Below are positions 10,180 through 22,821 of a stretch of 64,000 nucleotides of DNA, one piece after another. Numbering within the stretch: the first letter of the stretch is position 1; the number at the start of each line of letters is the position of its first letter. Source of the DNA: Siccirubricoccus deserti (GTDB lineage Bacteria; Pseudomonadota; Alphaproteobacteria; Acetobacterales; Acetobacteraceae); contig NZ_JACOMF010000011.1 of assembly GCF_014283215.1 (NCBI RefSeq), positions 1 through 64,000 of the forward strand, in the 5' to 3' direction. Below the pieces are notes generated by a model that saw nothing but the letters and a program-made list of their open reading frames with translations, had not been told where the DNA came from and did not search any database. A program made the translations under genes and the position numbers.

Positions 10180-11058
10180 ATGGCCTATCGACGTCTGCTG
10201 CTGCCTCTGACCGGCACCGCGGCCGGGGAAGCCGCCCTTGCCACCGCGCTGATGGTGGCGCGGATCTGGAACGCGCATGTCCATTGCCTGCATGTGCGGG
10301 TGGATGCCCGGGATGTCGCGCCGCTGGCCGGCGAGGGGCTTTCCGGCGCGATGATCGAGGAGATGATGGCGGCGACCGAACGCGAAAGCGGCGAGCGCGC
10401 CAACCGCGTCCGCCTGCTGTTCGACCGCTTCACCGGCACCGCCGGCGGCATCGCCATCGCCAACAGCGCCGAATCGGCGCTGAAGCACGACGGGCCGACC
10501 CTGTCCTTCGAGAGTATCGCGGGGCGGGAGGAGGATATTGTGGCGCAGCGGTCGCGCCTCTACGACATGGCGGTGGTGCCGCACCCCGAGGCGGATGAGG
10601 ATGTCTCCTCCTCCGACGCGCTGCATGCGGTGCTGTTCGACAGTGGCAGGCCGGTGCTGATCGCCCCGCGCGAAGTGCCGCAGACCATCGGCACCCGTGT
10701 CTGCTGCGCCTGGAACGGCTCGGCCGAGAGCGCGGCCGCGGTCGCCGCGGCGCTGCCCTGGCTGCATCGTGCCCAGGCGGTCCGCCTGCTCTATGCCGAT
10801 GAGTACCAGCGGCGCGGACCAACGGTGGAGGGCATCCGCAGCTATCTCCGCTGGCACGAGATCGAGGCCGAGCCGGTGCTGTTCAAGCCGTTGACGAAGG
10901 ATGTCGGCGCCGGGTTGCTGGGCGCGGCGCGCGACTTCCGCGCCGACCTGCTCTGCATGGGCGCCTACAGCCATTCCCGGCTGCGCCAGCTCATCCTCGG
11001 CGGCGTGACGCGGCATGTGCTGGAGAACAGCGACATGCCGGTGCTGATGTGCCGGTAA
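10180..11058 (+). CDS. Tandem-domain universal stress protein
   Basis: A 292-residue UspA-superfamily protein. Residues 1-150 form a first, degenerate Usp fold (YRRLLLPLTGTAAGEAALATAL). Residues about 168-292 form a second that starts [21 protein letters not shown] and ends LLCMGAYSHSRLRQLILGGVTRHVLENSDMPVLM. The last stretch corresponds to the nucleotide-binding Gx2Gx9G(S/T) region but is altered, as in many alphaproteobacterial two-domain forms, so ATP binding is uncertain. It is a cytoplasmic stress-linked protein by family; the sequence does not reveal its trigger. Confidence 0.87.
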   Translation: MAYRRLLLPLTGTAAGEAALATALMVARIWNAHVHCLHVRVDARDVAPLAGEGLSGAMIEEMMAATERESGERANRVRLLFDRFTGTAGGIAIANSAESALKHDGPTLSFESIAGREEDIVAQRSRLYDMAVVPHPEADEDVSSSDALHAVLFDSGRPVLIAPREVPQTIGTRVCCAWNGSAESAAAVAAALPWLHRAQAVRLLYADEYQRRGPTVEGIRSYLRWHEIEAEPVLFKPLTKDVGAGLLGAARDFRADLLCMGAYSHSRLRQLILGGVTRHVLENSDMPVLMCR

Positions 11059-11242
11059 TCGGCCCGATGGCCGCAGCGCCGCAGGGCGCGGAGGGCTGAA
11101 TCGGGTCGCTTCGTGGGGCCGTCATCGCCCTGGTCAATGGTGGTGATCCCGGCTGGTGACGGGACTTCCGCCAGCCGCCGCCCTATCTGGGTGCCATCGC
11201 GGCCGTCACCTCCGGCGGCCTCTCACCCGATGGAGCATCCCG

Positions 11243-11953
11243 ATGATCGATGTTCGCCCCTTCGGCACCCTCGGCGGTGCCAACCATGGCTGGCTCCAGG
11301 CTCGCCATCATTTTTCCTTCGCCAACTACCATGACCCCGCCCGGATGAACTGGGGACGGCTGCGGGTGTGGAACGACGATGAGATCGCTGCTGGCACCGG
11401 CTTCGATCCGCATCCGCACCGCGACATGGAAATCATCACCTATGTCCGCGACGGGGCGATCACCCACCGCGACAGCATGGGCAATGAAGGCCGCACCGAG
11501 GCCGGCGACGTGCAGATCATGTCGGCCGGGACCGGCGTGGTGCACAGCGAGTACAACCTCGAGCCGGAGACGACGCGCCTCTTCCAGATCTGGATCATCC
11601 CGGACCGGCGCGGCGCGAAGCCGAATTGGGGTGCCAAGCAATTCCCCAAGGAGCAGCGTGAGACGGGATTCGAGGTGCTGGCGAGCGGCCGGCCGCAGGA
11701 TGCCGGGAACGGCGCCCTGCCGCTGAATGTCGATGGCGCGGTGCTGGCGGCGACCCTGAAGGCCGGCCAGACCCTGCGCCAGCCCCTGGCCGAAGGCCGC
11801 GCCGCCTATCTGGTGCCGGCCAAGGGCGCGGTGACGGTGAATGGCGTGGCGGTCGGCACCCGCGACGGCGCTGGCATCCGCGACGAGGCGGAGATCGCCA
11901 TCACCGCGACCGAGGATGCCGAGCTGGTCATGGTGGAGGTGGCGGCCGAGTAG
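11243..11953 (+). CDS. Pirin family protein (bicupin)
   Basis: A 236-residue member of the pirin family (cupin fold, YhhW-like). The N-terminal cupin has the metal ligands in HPHRDMEIITYV and VVHSEYN, the usual three His plus Glu arrangement. The C-terminal cupin (residues about 140-236) is degenerate. Some bacterial pirins have quercetinase activity or act as regulators; neither can be assigned here. The ATG at 11243 gives MIDVRPFGTLGGANHGWL, a standard pirin start. The gene's end overlaps the convergent hydrolase gene by 26 bp. Confidence 0.93.
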   Translation: MIDVRPFGTLGGANHGWLQARHHFSFANYHDPARMNWGRLRVWNDDEIAAGTGFDPHPHRDMEIITYVRDGAITHRDSMGNEGRTEAGDVQIMSAGTGVVHSEYNLEPETTRLFQIWIIPDRRGAKPNWGAKQFPKEQRETGFEVLASGRPQDAGNGALPLNVDGAVLAATLKAGQTLRQPLAEGRAAYLVPAKGAVTVNGVAVGTRDGAGIRDEAEIAITATEDAELVMVEVAAE

Positions 11954-12866
11954 ATCGGACCATGGGCGGCTGGGCGCAGCCGCGTTCAGCCGCTCCCGCC
12001 GATCCGCTCCTCGGGCGACAGGCCGCGGCGGATTGCGTTGATCGAAGACCGCAATCCGCCATGGCCGCGCCCGCCAGCATCTCCAGCAGCGCCCCGCGCA
12101 GTACGCCGATTGGGTCGCGCCCCGGCCCCTCAGCCACCAGCGCCCGATGCCCGCCGGCCAGCACGGCATGGCGGGCACCAGGCAGCATGGTGGAGGCCAG
12201 CGGCACCAGCCCGTCATTCGGCCCGGCCCCCTGGCGTTCCATCCAGCGCGCCAGCGGCGCATAGGCCTGGTCGCGCCAGCCGCCCCGGTCTTCCAGCACC
12301 GTCGCCAGGCTCGCCATCGGCAGCTGTTCAGCCAGCGCCAGGATCGCCGCCGCATGCGCCGCCATCCAGGCGCCGCGCACCGACGTCGTCAGATCCTTCA
12401 CCCCGCGCCCGGTGCCGAGACCCAGCGCCCGCAGCGCATGATGCGCCGCCAGGTGCAACCGCCGCTGGCCGCACACCGCATCCGCCACCGGCGAGCCATG
12501 AAAGGGCGATTGCAGCGCGATGAAGCCGTGGCACCGCGCCGCCACCCCCGGCAGCAGCAGCGCCGCCAGCGCCTCCAGCCCCCCCTTGCTGTGGCCGACC
12601 AACACCGCCGGCCGCGGGTCGGCGGCCAGCGCCGCGGCGATCCGTCCGGCATTGACGCCGACCGGTGCCGCGGTCGGCAGCGGCAGCACCGCCACCGCCA
12701 CGCCGAGCCCGCGCAGCCACGCCGCCTGGCTGGCCATGTAGTCGATGCCGATCGGGCGCAGTCGCGCCATCACCTCGCCGAACAGCCCGTGGCAGAGCAG
12801 CACCTGCCGGCCGGCGAGCCGTGCCGCCAGCCGCGCATCCGCCGTGCTGGTGGCCGTGGGGTTCAA
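11928..12866 (-). CDS. Lipase-like alpha/beta hydrolase
   Basis: About 312 residues. The core shows the oxyanion HG pair (VLLCHGLFGEVM), the nucleophile elbow GHSKGG, then IALQSPFHGSPVA and late ...GPNDGLVPLASTMLPGA and GGHRAL with plausible Asp and His positions. This pattern matches triacylglycerol-lipase/esterase-like enzymes with no clear signal peptide. The best start is TTG at 12866, preceded by AGGTCGA and overlapping the upstream oxidoreductase stop as TTGA. The C-terminal 35 residues are proline- and arginine-rich and overlap the pirin gene on the other strand. Substrate unknown. Confidence 0.78.
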   Translation of the reverse strand: MNPTATSTADARLAARLAGRQVLLCHGLFGEVMARLRPIGIDYMASQAAWLRGLGVAVAVLPLPTAAPVGVNAGRIAAALAADPRPAVLVGHSKGGLEALAALLLPGVAARCHGFIALQSPFHGSPVADAVCGQRRLHLAAHHALRALGLGTGRGVKDLTTSVRGAWMAAHAAAILALAEQLPMASLATVLEDRGGWRDQAYAPLARWMERQGAGPNDGLVPLASTMLPGARHAVLAGGHRALVAEGPGRDPIGVLRGALLEMLAGAAMADCGLRSTQSAAACRPRSGSAGAAERGCAQPPMVRSTRPPPPP

Positions 12867-13882
12867 TCGACCTGCACCACCAGCTTGCCGAAATTCCGGC
12901 CCTTCAGCAGGCCGATGAAGGCCTGCGGCGCGTTCCGCAGCCCCTGCACCACATCCTCCTTCCAGACCATCCGCCCCTCCGCCATCCAGCCGAGCATCTG
13001 CTTCCGGAAGGCGGGGTAGCGCGGCCAGCCATTGTCGCTGACGATGAAGCCCTGGATGCGCAGGCGCTTCCGCACCACCGGCCCCAGGTTGGGGCCCGGC
13101 GCGCCGCCGAAGCTGTCGGCACCCTCCGCGACGTTGTACTGCGAGATGACGCCGCACATCACCATCCGGCCGAAGTCGCGGAAGCGCGGGAAGACCGCCG
13201 CCTGCACCGCGCCGCCGACATTCTCCCAATAGACGTCGATCCCCTCCGGGCAGGCGGCGTCGAGCTGCGCGTCGAGGTCGCCGCGATGGTCGAGGCAGGC
13301 GTCGAAGCCCAGCTCCTCCGTCACGTAGCGGCATTTCTCCGGCCCACCGGCGATGCCGATGACCTTGCAGCCGCGGAGCTTGCCGATCTGACCGACGACT
13401 TGGCCGACCGCGCCCGAGGCGGCGGAGACCACCATGGTCTCGCCGGGCTTCGGCGTGCCGATATCCTCGAGCCCGACCCAGGCGGTCAGCCCGGGCATGC
13501 CGAGCACGCCGAGATTGGCCGAGAGCGGCGCCTCCTGCGAGTCCACCTTGATCAGCCCAGCGGCCTTGACCACCGAGAAGCGCTGCCAGCCATAGCCGCC
13601 CGCCACCGTATCGCCCGGCGCGAAGCCCGGGGCGCGGGAGGCGACGACCTCGCCGGCGGTACGGCCTTCCATGACCGCGCCAAGCTCGACCGGCTTGGCA
13701 TAGCTCTTCGCCTCCGCCATCCGGCCGCGCATGTAGGGATCAAGCGAGAGGTATCCCGCCCGCACAAGCACCTCGCCCTCCTTCGGCTCCGGCACCGGGG
13801 TTTCGACGATCTCGAAATCCTCGGGCACCGGCTCGCCCTTCGGGCGGCGGCGGAGCAGCACCTGCAGGTTGGTTTCGGCCAT
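12863..13882 (-). CDS. NADP-dependent oxidoreductase, MDR superfamily (CurA/PTGR type)
   Basis: A 339-residue cytoplasmic reductase of the medium-chain superfamily, close in architecture to leukotriene B4 dehydrogenase/prostaglandin reductase and bacterial CurA. Landmarks: SLDPYMRGRM, the cofactor-domain motif VVSAASGAVGQVVGQIGKLRG, GIAGGPEKCRYV with the basic residues expected for NADP(H), and DVYWENVGG. It lacks the zinc ligands of alcohol dehydrogenases. It probably reduces activated enal or enone double bonds. It shares a TTGA overlap with the downstream hydrolase, suggesting an operon. Confidence 0.92.
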   Translation of the reverse strand: MAETNLQVLLRRRPKGEPVPEDFEIVETPVPEPKEGEVLVRAGYLSLDPYMRGRMAEAKSYAKPVELGAVMEGRTAGEVVASRAPGFAPGDTVAGGYGWQRFSVVKAAGLIKVDSQEAPLSANLGVLGMPGLTAWVGLEDIGTPKPGETMVVSAASGAVGQVVGQIGKLRGCKVIGIAGGPEKCRYVTEELGFDACLDHRGDLDAQLDAACPEGIDVYWENVGGAVQAAVFPRFRDFGRMVMCGVISQYNVAEGADSFGGAPGPNLGPVVRKRLRIQGFIVSDNGWPRYPAFRKQMLGWMAEGRMVWKEDVVQGLRNAPQAFIGLLKGRNFGKLVVQVD

Positions 13883-14136
13883 GGCGTTCTCCTCTTGCGT
13901 CCTGGCTGGTTCCCGCCGTCGGGGTGGCTGGGGCGCCGGTTCCAGGCCGCAACATCGGACGGCCGCGGGTGCGGGGAAAGGGGGGCGGCACCGGGAGCGT
14001 GGCCAAAAGGGCGCCGATGCTCACTTGGCAGTGATCGCGGATGTCAAATTCCACATCCGATCGCAAGCCGTTGTGATCACCCTTGCGGCATCTATCCGGG
14101 GAGGCTGGGGGCGCAACCGAATATGGGACCTCGACC

Positions 14137-14445
14137 ATGCGAATTGCGCCTTTGCTGCTTGCCCTGGGCAGCGGCCTCGCCTTGGCTGCCTGTAATCAGG
14201 CCTCCAGCCCCAGCGGCCCGCCGGTCAGCGGCACCAGCGCCGGCCCGGGCGCGCCGCCGTTGCAGCAGCAGGCCAGGGACATCGGCGGCAGCAACAGCGC
14301 CAATGCCTCGGCCGGCACGCCCAGCATCTCCGGCGTGCGTGGCGATGGGCGGCCGAATGTCGAATACAGCGGGCCGAGCAGCGGCAGCATCGGTAGCCCG
14401 GTGCCGCAAAGGCCGCCGCAGATGCATCAGCACTCGCGGCCCTGA
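14137..14445 (+). CDS. Small low-complexity lipoprotein
   Basis: A 102-residue lipoprotein. The N-terminus MRIAPLLLALGSGLALAACN ends in a typical lipobox (LAAC), so Cys19 should be acylated and the protein anchored to a membrane facing the periplasm. The mature part is rich in Ser, Gly, Pro and Asn with no recognised domain. An in-frame ATG further upstream would spoil the signal peptide, so 14137 is preferred. Function unknown. Confidence 0.72.
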   Translation: MRIAPLLLALGSGLALAACNQASSPSGPPVSGTSAGPGAPPLQQQARDIGGSNSANASAGTPSISGVRGDGRPNVEYSGPSSGSIGSPVPQRPPQMHQHSRP

Positions 14446-14514
14446 GCCCGACGTCAGCGCGGAGTTCGCCGCGCGGCGCTGAGCGGTTTCACGCGGGCCG
14501 GCGACGGCCAGCGT

Positions 14515-17182
<2,668 letters not shown>

Positions 17183-17186
<4 letters not shown>

Positions 17187-18865
17187 AGCAGCCCCCCCGT
17201 CAGCAGGCTGTCCGCCGCCGCCCGCGCCGCATCCGTCACCCGCTCCCCGGCCAGCATACGGGCGATCTCCTCGCGCCGCTCACGCTTGCCAAGCGGCTCC
17301 ACCGTGGTCGCCGCGCGCTCGCCCTTCACCTGCTTGGCGACGCGCAACTGCTGCGCCCCGCGTGCCGCCACCTGCGGGCTGTGCGTCACCACCAGCACCT
17401 GCAACCGCTCGGCCACCCGCGCCAGCCGCTCCCCCACCGCCGCGGCGGTGGCGCCGCCGATGCCGGCATCCACCTCGTCGAAAATCAAGGTCGGCACTGG
17501 GCTGCCGCGCGCCAGCACCACCTTCAGCGCGAGCATCAGCCGCGACAGCTCGCCGCCCGAGGCGATCTTCTGCAGATTCCCCGGCGGCTGGCCCGGGTTG
17601 GTCGAGATGAGGAAGGCCACCCGGTCCATGCCATCGGCGCCCCAGGCGGCTTCCTCCCGCGGCGCCACCTCGACGAAGAAGCGGGCGCGGTCGAGCTTCA
17701 GCGGCGGCAGCTCCTTGGCCAGCGCCGCTTCCAGCCGCTCCGCCGCAGTCCGCCGGGCCACCGAGAGCGCCTCCGCCGCCGCCACATAATCGCGCCGCGC
17801 CTGCGCCGCCGCCTGCTCCAGTGCCGCCACCCTGCCGCTGCCGGCATCAAGCGCACCGAGCCTCTCCTTCAGCGAGACCAGCAGCGCCGGCAGCTCCACC
17901 GCCGGCACGCCATGCTTGCGGGCGGCGGCGCGCAGGCCGAACAGCCGGTCCTCCAGCTGCTCCAGCCGGCGCGGGTCGGGGGCGCCCTCCTGCAGCAACC
18001 GCTCCAGCAGGGTCTCGGCCTCGGCCACCGCATCCTGGGCGGTCGCCAGCAGGGCGAGGATCGGCTGCGCTTCCTCATTCGGCGCCGGCAGCCGTTCCAG
18101 CGCGCGCGCCGCGCTGCGCAGCGCATCGGCCGGGCTGCCGCCGCGGCGGCGGTCGCGCGGCTGCAGATCGGCCAGGGCGGCGGCGATGCTCTCACCGCGC
18201 CGCTCGCCCTGCTGCAGCCGCTGGCGTTCGGTGGCGAGCGTTGCCTCCTCGCCCTCCTCCGGCGCCAGGGCGGAGAGCTCCTCCACCGCGTGACGGAGGA
18301 ATTCCTCATCGCGCTGGGCGGCGGCGATGGCGTCGCGCGCCTCGGCCAGGGCACGCTCCGCCTCGCGCCAGCGGCGATGCGCGGCGGCGGTTGCCTGGCG
18401 CAGCGGTTCCAGCCCGCCGAAGGCGTCCAGCAGGCCCGCATGGGTTGCCGGATCGGCCAGCCCCACCTGGTCGTGCTGGCCCTGCAACTCGACCAGTGTC
18501 GCCGCCAGCCGGCGCAGCAGCCCTGCGGCGACCGGCTGGCCGTTGACGAAGGCGCGGCTGCGGCCGTCCGCCTGGACCACCCGGCGCAGCACCAGCGTCT
18601 CCTCCCGCTCAACCGCCTGTTCGGCGAGGATAGCGAAGGCGGGGTGGCCGTCGGGCGGGGCGAATTCGGCGGTGACCGAGCATTGCGCCTGGCCGGCGCG
18701 CACCATCCCGGCCTCGGCCCGCGCGCCGCAGGCCAGGCCCAGGCTGTCGAGCAGAATGGATTTGCCGGCGCCGGTTTCGCCGGTCAGCACGGTGAGGCCA
18801 GGGCCGAAGCTGAGGTCCAGCCGCTCGATCAGCACGACGTCGCGGATCGCCAGCGAGGCGAGCAT
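17183..18865 (-). CDS. recN: DNA repair protein RecN
   Basis: A 560-residue SMC-like ATPase acting in recombinational repair of double-strand breaks. Walker A GETGAGKS is near residue 30, the RecN Q-loop GQHDQVGL follows, a coiled-coil arm fills the middle, and the C-terminal ATPase half contains LSRLMLALKVVLARG (signature) and LIFDEVDAGIGG (Walker B). Length is standard. I saw no clear alphaproteobacterial LexA box (GAAC-N7-GAAC) in the 118 bp upstream, so SOS control is not evident from sequence. Confidence 0.98.
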
Positions 18866-18984
18866 GGGTGGCCGCTAGCACATCATCCGATCAGACACCG
18901 TCCGATCGGCTGGGGAGGCTCGCAGGCACGGCGGGGCATGGACCGTGAGCGCGGGCGACGCGGGCATGCGCTAGCCGCCGCGGC

Positions 18985-19842
18985 TCAAAAGATCCAGTTC
19001 CAGGCCCGGCGGGCGAAGCCGGGCCGCTCCGCCGCCACCGGCACGGAGCCTTCGACCAGCAGCGCGTAGCTGTCCTGGTACCAGGGGCTGCCGGGGAAAT
19101 TATGCCCGAGCACCGAGGCGGTCGCCTTGGCCTCCTCCGGCAGGCCGAGGGCCAGGTAGATCTCGGTCAGCCGGTGCAGCGCCTCCGGCACGTGGTTGGT
19201 GGTCTGGAAATCCTCGACCACGCGCTTGAACCGGCCGATGGCGGCGCCGTAGAGGCGCTGGCGCTGGTAGAAGCGGCCGATGTTCATCTCCTTGCCCGCC
19301 AGATGGTCGCGGCCGAGGTCGATCTTTAGCCGCGCGTCGCGGGCATAGGCGGTGTCGGGGAAGCGGTTGACCACATCCTGCAACGCCGCCATCGCCTGCT
19401 CGGTGGTGCGCTGGTCGCGCTGCGCATCGGTGATCTGCTCGTAGTAGCAGAGCGCGCGCAGGTAATAGGCGTAGGCGATGTCGCGATGCGCCGGGTGCAG
19501 CTGGATGAAGCGGTCCAGTGCGCCGATCGCCTCGGTGTAGCGGTTGCGCTGGTACTCGCCATAGGCCGCCATGATCTTGGCGTTGGTTGCCCAGGTCGAA
19601 TAGGGGTGGTCGCGCTCCACCTGGTCGAACAGGTCGACCGCCTGCGGGAAGCGGCGGGCCTGCAGCGCCTCGACCCCCGCGGCGTAGAGCCCTTCGGGGC
19701 TCTGGTCGAGCGTCGCGTTGGGCGCGCGGCGGGCGGCGTCCAGCGAGGATTGCCGGCCGTCCCAATTGTTGAACATCGAACAGCCCGGCAGGACGGCAAG
19801 GCCCAGGCACAGGGCGAGCAGGGGGGAAGCGCGTCGGATCAT
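18985..19842 (-). CDS. bamD: Outer membrane assembly lipoprotein BamD
   Basis: A 285-residue lipoprotein of the BAM complex, which folds beta-barrel proteins into the outer membrane. The signal sequence ends LAVLPGCS (lipobox cysteine near residue 21). The mature part contains TPR-like repeats: LYAAGVEALQARRFPQAVDLFDQV, YTEAIGALDRFIQLHP and YAYYLRALCYYEQI, then RDQRTTEQAMAALQDVVNRFPD. The ATG at 19842 gives the expected signal peptide; a longer frame upstream lacks one. It lies between lpxC and recN in the same direction. Confidence 0.96.
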   Translation of the reverse strand: MIRRASPLLALCLGLAVLPGCSMFNNWDGRQSSLDAARRAPNATLDQSPEGLYAAGVEALQARRFPQAVDLFDQVERDHPYSTWATNAKIMAAYGEYQRNRYTEAIGALDRFIQLHPAHRDIAYAYYLRALCYYEQITDAQRDQRTTEQAMAALQDVVNRFPDTAYARDARLKIDLGRDHLAGKEMNIGRFYQRQRLYGAAIGRFKRVVEDFQTTNHVPEALHRLTEIYLALGLPEEAKATASVLGHNFPGSPWYQDSYALLVEGSVPVAAERPGFARRAWNWIF

Positions 19843-19930
19843 CGGGGCCCGGTCATGCGATTGGCCCGACCCTATAGCATGCCGCTTCGCCTGCCGACAC
19901 GGGCCGGGGCGGCGGGCCATCCGGGCCGGT

Positions 19931-20911
19931 TCAGGCGACCGCGGGGGCCGCGGCGGCGGCGGCCGGCAGCCGCGGGGCGGCACCTTCGCCGACCAGCAGC
20001 CCGGGCAGCGCCCGCCAATTGACCCGGTCTGCGAACAGCGCCCGCAGCAGCCGATTGTTGAGCGCATGGCCCGAACGATGGCCGGAGAAGCGGCCGCGCA
20101 GCGGCGCGCCGGCCAGCGCCAGATCGCCCACCACGTCCAGCAGCTTGTGCCGCACGAATTCATCCGGCCGGCGCAGCCCGCCGGGATTCAGCACCAGCGG
20201 CCCGTCCACCACCACGGCATTGGCCAGGCTGCCGCCCTGGGCGAGGCCGGCGGCGCGCAGCCGGGCCACGTCCTCGGCCAGGGTGAAGGTCCGCGCATCG
20301 GCCAGGCCGGCGCGGAAGGCCTGCGGGGTGAGCCGCAGCGCCAGCGACTGGCGGCCGATGGCGGTGGTCGGGAAATCGATGGTGAGGCTGGCCTCCAGCC
20401 GGTCGCCGAGGCCGGGCGCCAGCTCGGCCCATGCGGCGTCGGGGCCCTCGCCCTCCTGCACCCGGACCGGGCGCAGCACCTCGATCACCTCGGCCTCGGC
20501 GGTGCCAAGGCCGCCATGGGCGATCAGCCCGGTGCAGTCGAGCAGGAAGACGAATGGCGCGGCGGAGCCGTCGAGGATCGGCACTTCCGGCCCGTCCAGT
20601 TCGACCACCGCGTCATCGACGCCGCAGCCGGCCAGCGCCGCCATCACATGCTCCACCGTGCCGATGCGATGCGCGGGCGCGTCGCCCGGGATGCCGAGGG
20701 CGGTGCAGAGGCGGGTGTCGACCACATGGTCGTAACGGGCAGGAAGCTCCAGCCCGATGTCGGTGCGGCGGAACAGGATGCCGGTGCCAGCGGCGGCCGG
20801 CCGCAGGGTGAGGGAAACCCGACGGCCGCTGTGCAGACCGATGCCGACGCAGCCGATGGCGGCCTTCAGCGTCCGGCGACGACCCGTATCGAGCGGAAAA
20901 AACCCGTCCAT
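19931..20911 (-). CDS. lpxC: UDP-3-O-acyl-N-acetylglucosamine deacetylase
   Basis: A 326-residue zinc amidase that commits UDP-GlcNAc to lipid A synthesis. Zinc and catalytic residues are visible: VEHVMAAL (first His), the VRHKLLDVVGDLAL block (second His and Asp), and FSGHRSGHALNN (catalytic His). GIGLHSGRRV is the conserved N-terminal motif. ATG at 20911 (MDGFFPLD) is preferred over an ATG 60 bp upstream because a G-rich tract precedes it. The C-terminal tail is alanine-rich. It sits between ftsZ and bamD, a common alphaproteobacterial order. Confidence 0.97.
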   Translation of the reverse strand: MDGFFPLDTGRRRTLKAAIGCVGIGLHSGRRVSLTLRPAAAGTGILFRRTDIGLELPARYDHVVDTRLCTALGIPGDAPAHRIGTVEHVMAALAGCGVDDAVVELDGPEVPILDGSAAPFVFLLDCTGLIAHGGLGTAEAEVIEVLRPVRVQEGEGPDAAWAELAPGLGDRLEASLTIDFPTTAIGRQSLALRLTPQAFRAGLADARTFTLAEDVARLRAAGLAQGGSLANAVVVDGPLVLNPGGLRRPDEFVRHKLLDVVGDLALAGAPLRGRFSGHRSGHALNNRLLRALFADRVNWRALPGLLVGEGAAPRLPAAAAAAPAVA

Positions 20912-20971
20912 GCCCACCCCTGTGCAGCCCCTGTTCACCGTGGAGCGCCAGTCCTGGCAGGCACCCAGCAT

Positions 20972-21117
20972 CTAGATGACACCCGGCTCCCGTATCTGCG
21001 AGTCAAGCCTTATTTCGTCATATTACGCTGTAACATATTGATTTGATTGTATTTTTGCGTCGCACAATGGATTGGCGAGAAATATGCTGCGGTGCGGTGA
21101 AGCCCGATTCACGGCAA
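20972..21117 (-). promoter_or_regulatory. AT-rich leader upstream of lpxC, probable promoter region
   Basis: Bases 21000-21070 are strikingly AT-rich compared with everything around them. On the lpxC strand the region contains TAATAT and TTGACT elements, but no pair with good sigma-70 spacing. With a hairpin ending ftsZ transcription just upstream, it most likely houses an independent lpxC promoter. No start site can be assigned. Confidence 0.35.
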
Positions 21118-21150
21118 CGGCCGGTGCCCCGCCAAGGGGGGCACCGGCCG
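21118..21150 (-). terminator. Hairpin after ftsZ
   Basis: A perfect 13-bp stem, 21118-21130 against 21138-21150 (CGGCCGGTGCCCC and its complement) with a 7-nt loop, lies about 25 bp past the ftsZ stop. No T-run follows on the minus strand, so it is a GC-type terminator candidate separating ftsZ from lpxC. Confidence 0.6.
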
Positions 21151-21175
21151 CGGCCGCCAATCCGATACGGTTGCG

Positions 21176-22702
21176 TCAGTTCGACTGACGCCGCAGGAAG
21201 GTCGGGATCTCCAGCCCGATCTCGCCCTCCGGGGCGGCGCGCGCCGGGGTCCGGGCCGGCGCCGGGTCCAGCCGGGGCGCGACCGGCGCCGGCTCCGGCA
21301 GGTTGCGCCGCATCAGCGGGGCGGAGCGGCCGGTGACGGTCTGGAACAGCCCGCGCAGCCCACCGCTGGCCACCGGCGGGGCCGGCGGGGCGAGCGTCGC
21401 CGCCTGGGCGGCGACCGGCGCCGGGCGGCGCTGCGGATCAACGGCCGGGGCCTGGGTCTCCGGTTCCTCCTCCACCACCACGACCGGCACCGGGCCGAGC
21501 GCCTGCGGCGCCGGCGCGGCGACCGGCGAGGCGGATTGATTCACCGCCGGGCGCAGGAAGCTGCCGGGCATGCCAGCGACGCGACGAGGCGCCGGGTTGG
21601 GCGGGGTGGCCGGCGCAGCGGTCACCGCCGGGCGGGACGGGCGGCCGCCAGGTACCAGGGTCAGCCCATCCGTCTTCGCCACGGCCGGCTGGGCCGCGGC
21701 CTGCGCCGCGGGATGCGTTCCCTGGGCCTGGACGGCGTCGATCCCGGTGGCGACGACGGAGACGCGGATGCGGCCGTTCATCGTCTCATCGATCGAGGAG
21801 CCGAAGATGATGTTGGCTTCCTCGTCCACTTCCTTGCGGATGCGATTGGCCGCCTCATCCACCTCGAACAGGGTGAGGTCGTAGCCGCCGGTGATGCTGA
21901 TCAGCACGCCGCGGGCGCCGCGCATGGAGGTATCCTCCAGCAGCGGGTTGCTGATGGCGGCCTCGGCGGCCTTCACCGCGCGGTCGTCGCCCTCGGCCTC
22001 GCCGGTGCCCATCATCGCCTTGCCCATCTCCGCCATGACGGTGCGGATGTCGGCGAAGTCGAGGTTCACCACGCCGGGGTTCACCATCAGGTCGGTGACG
22101 CCCTTCACGCCCATGTAGAGGACGTTGTCGGCCATCTTGAAGGCTTCCTGGAACGTCGTCCGCTCATTCGCCAGCCTGAACAGGTTCTGGTTGGGGATGA
22201 CGATCAGGGTGTCGACGAAGGACTGCAGTTCCTCGATGCCGAGGTCGCTGGCGCGCTTGCGCTTCGGGCCCTCGAAGTCGAAGGGTTTGGTCACCACGCC
22301 GACGGTCAGCACGCCGCGCTCGCGCGCCATGCGGGCGATCACCGGCGCCGCCCCCGTGCCGGTGCCGCCGCCCATGCCGGCGGTGACGAAGACCATGTGG
22401 CAGCCGTCCAGGTGCTTCGCCAGCTCCTCGGTCGCTTCTTCCGCCGCGGCGCGGCCGATCTCCGGCTTGGCGCCGGCACCGAGCCCCTGCGTCAGATGCG
22501 GGCCGAGCTGCACGCGGCGCTCCGCCTTGCTGTGCACCAGCGACTGCGCATCGGTGTTCGCCACGACGAACTCGACCCCGTCGAGTCCCATGGCGATCAT
22601 GTTGTTGACCGCGTTGGTACCGCCGCCCCCGACACCGATGACGGTGATCCGTGGGCTGAAATCGGTGTGCTGGGCAACGGGCAGGGTCAAATTGAGCGTC
22701 AT
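21176..22702 (-). CDS. ftsZ: Cell division protein FtsZ
   Basis: A 508-residue tubulin-like GTPase that forms the cytokinetic ring. [11 protein letters not shown] (25-35) and the tubulin signature [10 protein letters not shown] (111-120) form the GTP site, and the T7-like [11 protein letters not shown] loop is intact. After the core (to about 330) comes a long Pro/Ala/Val linker, as in other alphaproteobacteria, and a C-terminal peptide ([15 protein letters not shown]) that matches the FtsA-binding tail. The ATG at 22702 has AGGGGGA eight bases upstream; an in-frame ATG 7 codons earlier is less likely. A 119-bp gap after ftsA allows a separate promoter. Confidence 0.99.
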   Translation of the reverse strand: MTLNLTLPVAQHTDFSPRITVIGVGGGGTNAVNNMIAMGLDGVEFVVANTDAQSLVHSKAERRVQLGPHLTQGLGAGAKPEIGRAAAEEATEELAKHLDGCHMVFVTAGMGGGTGTGAAPVIARMARERGVLTVGVVTKPFDFEGPKRKRASDLGIEELQSFVDTLIVIPNQNLFRLANERTTFQEAFKMADNVLYMGVKGVTDLMVNPGVVNLDFADIRTVMAEMGKAMMGTGEAEGDDRAVKAAEAAISNPLLEDTSMRGARGVLISITGGYDLTLFEVDEAANRIRKEVDEEANIIFGSSIDETMNGRIRVSVVATGIDAVQAQGTHPAAQAAAQPAVAKTDGLTLVPGGRPSRPAVTAAPATPPNPAPRRVAGMPGSFLRPAVNQSASPVAAPAPQALGPVPVVVVEEEPETQAPAVDPQRRPAPVAAQAATLAPPAPPVASGGLRGLFQTVTGRSAPLMRRNLPEPAPVAPRLDPAPARTPARAAPEGEIGLEIPTFLRRQSN

Positions 22703-22821
22703 GCGTGCATCCCCCTTCACCAAATCCTAAGTGATCGTTTCGATTCGTGTCTCACGGCCCCCACCGCAAAACCGAATTAGTTCAGGCGTCCTCATCATCT
22801 CCCGGGCCGTGCCTTGCGGCA

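Noticed and set aside
18866-18984. A LexA box upstream of recN
   Set aside because: No GAAC-N7-GAAC or GTTC-N7-GTTC pair is present; only a CCGATC direct repeat was seen.
22703-22821. A GANTC methylation site upstream of ftsZ as cell-cycle control
   Set aside because: Only one GATTC is present, close to what chance would give, and no CtrA-type TTAA-N7-TTAA pair accompanies it.
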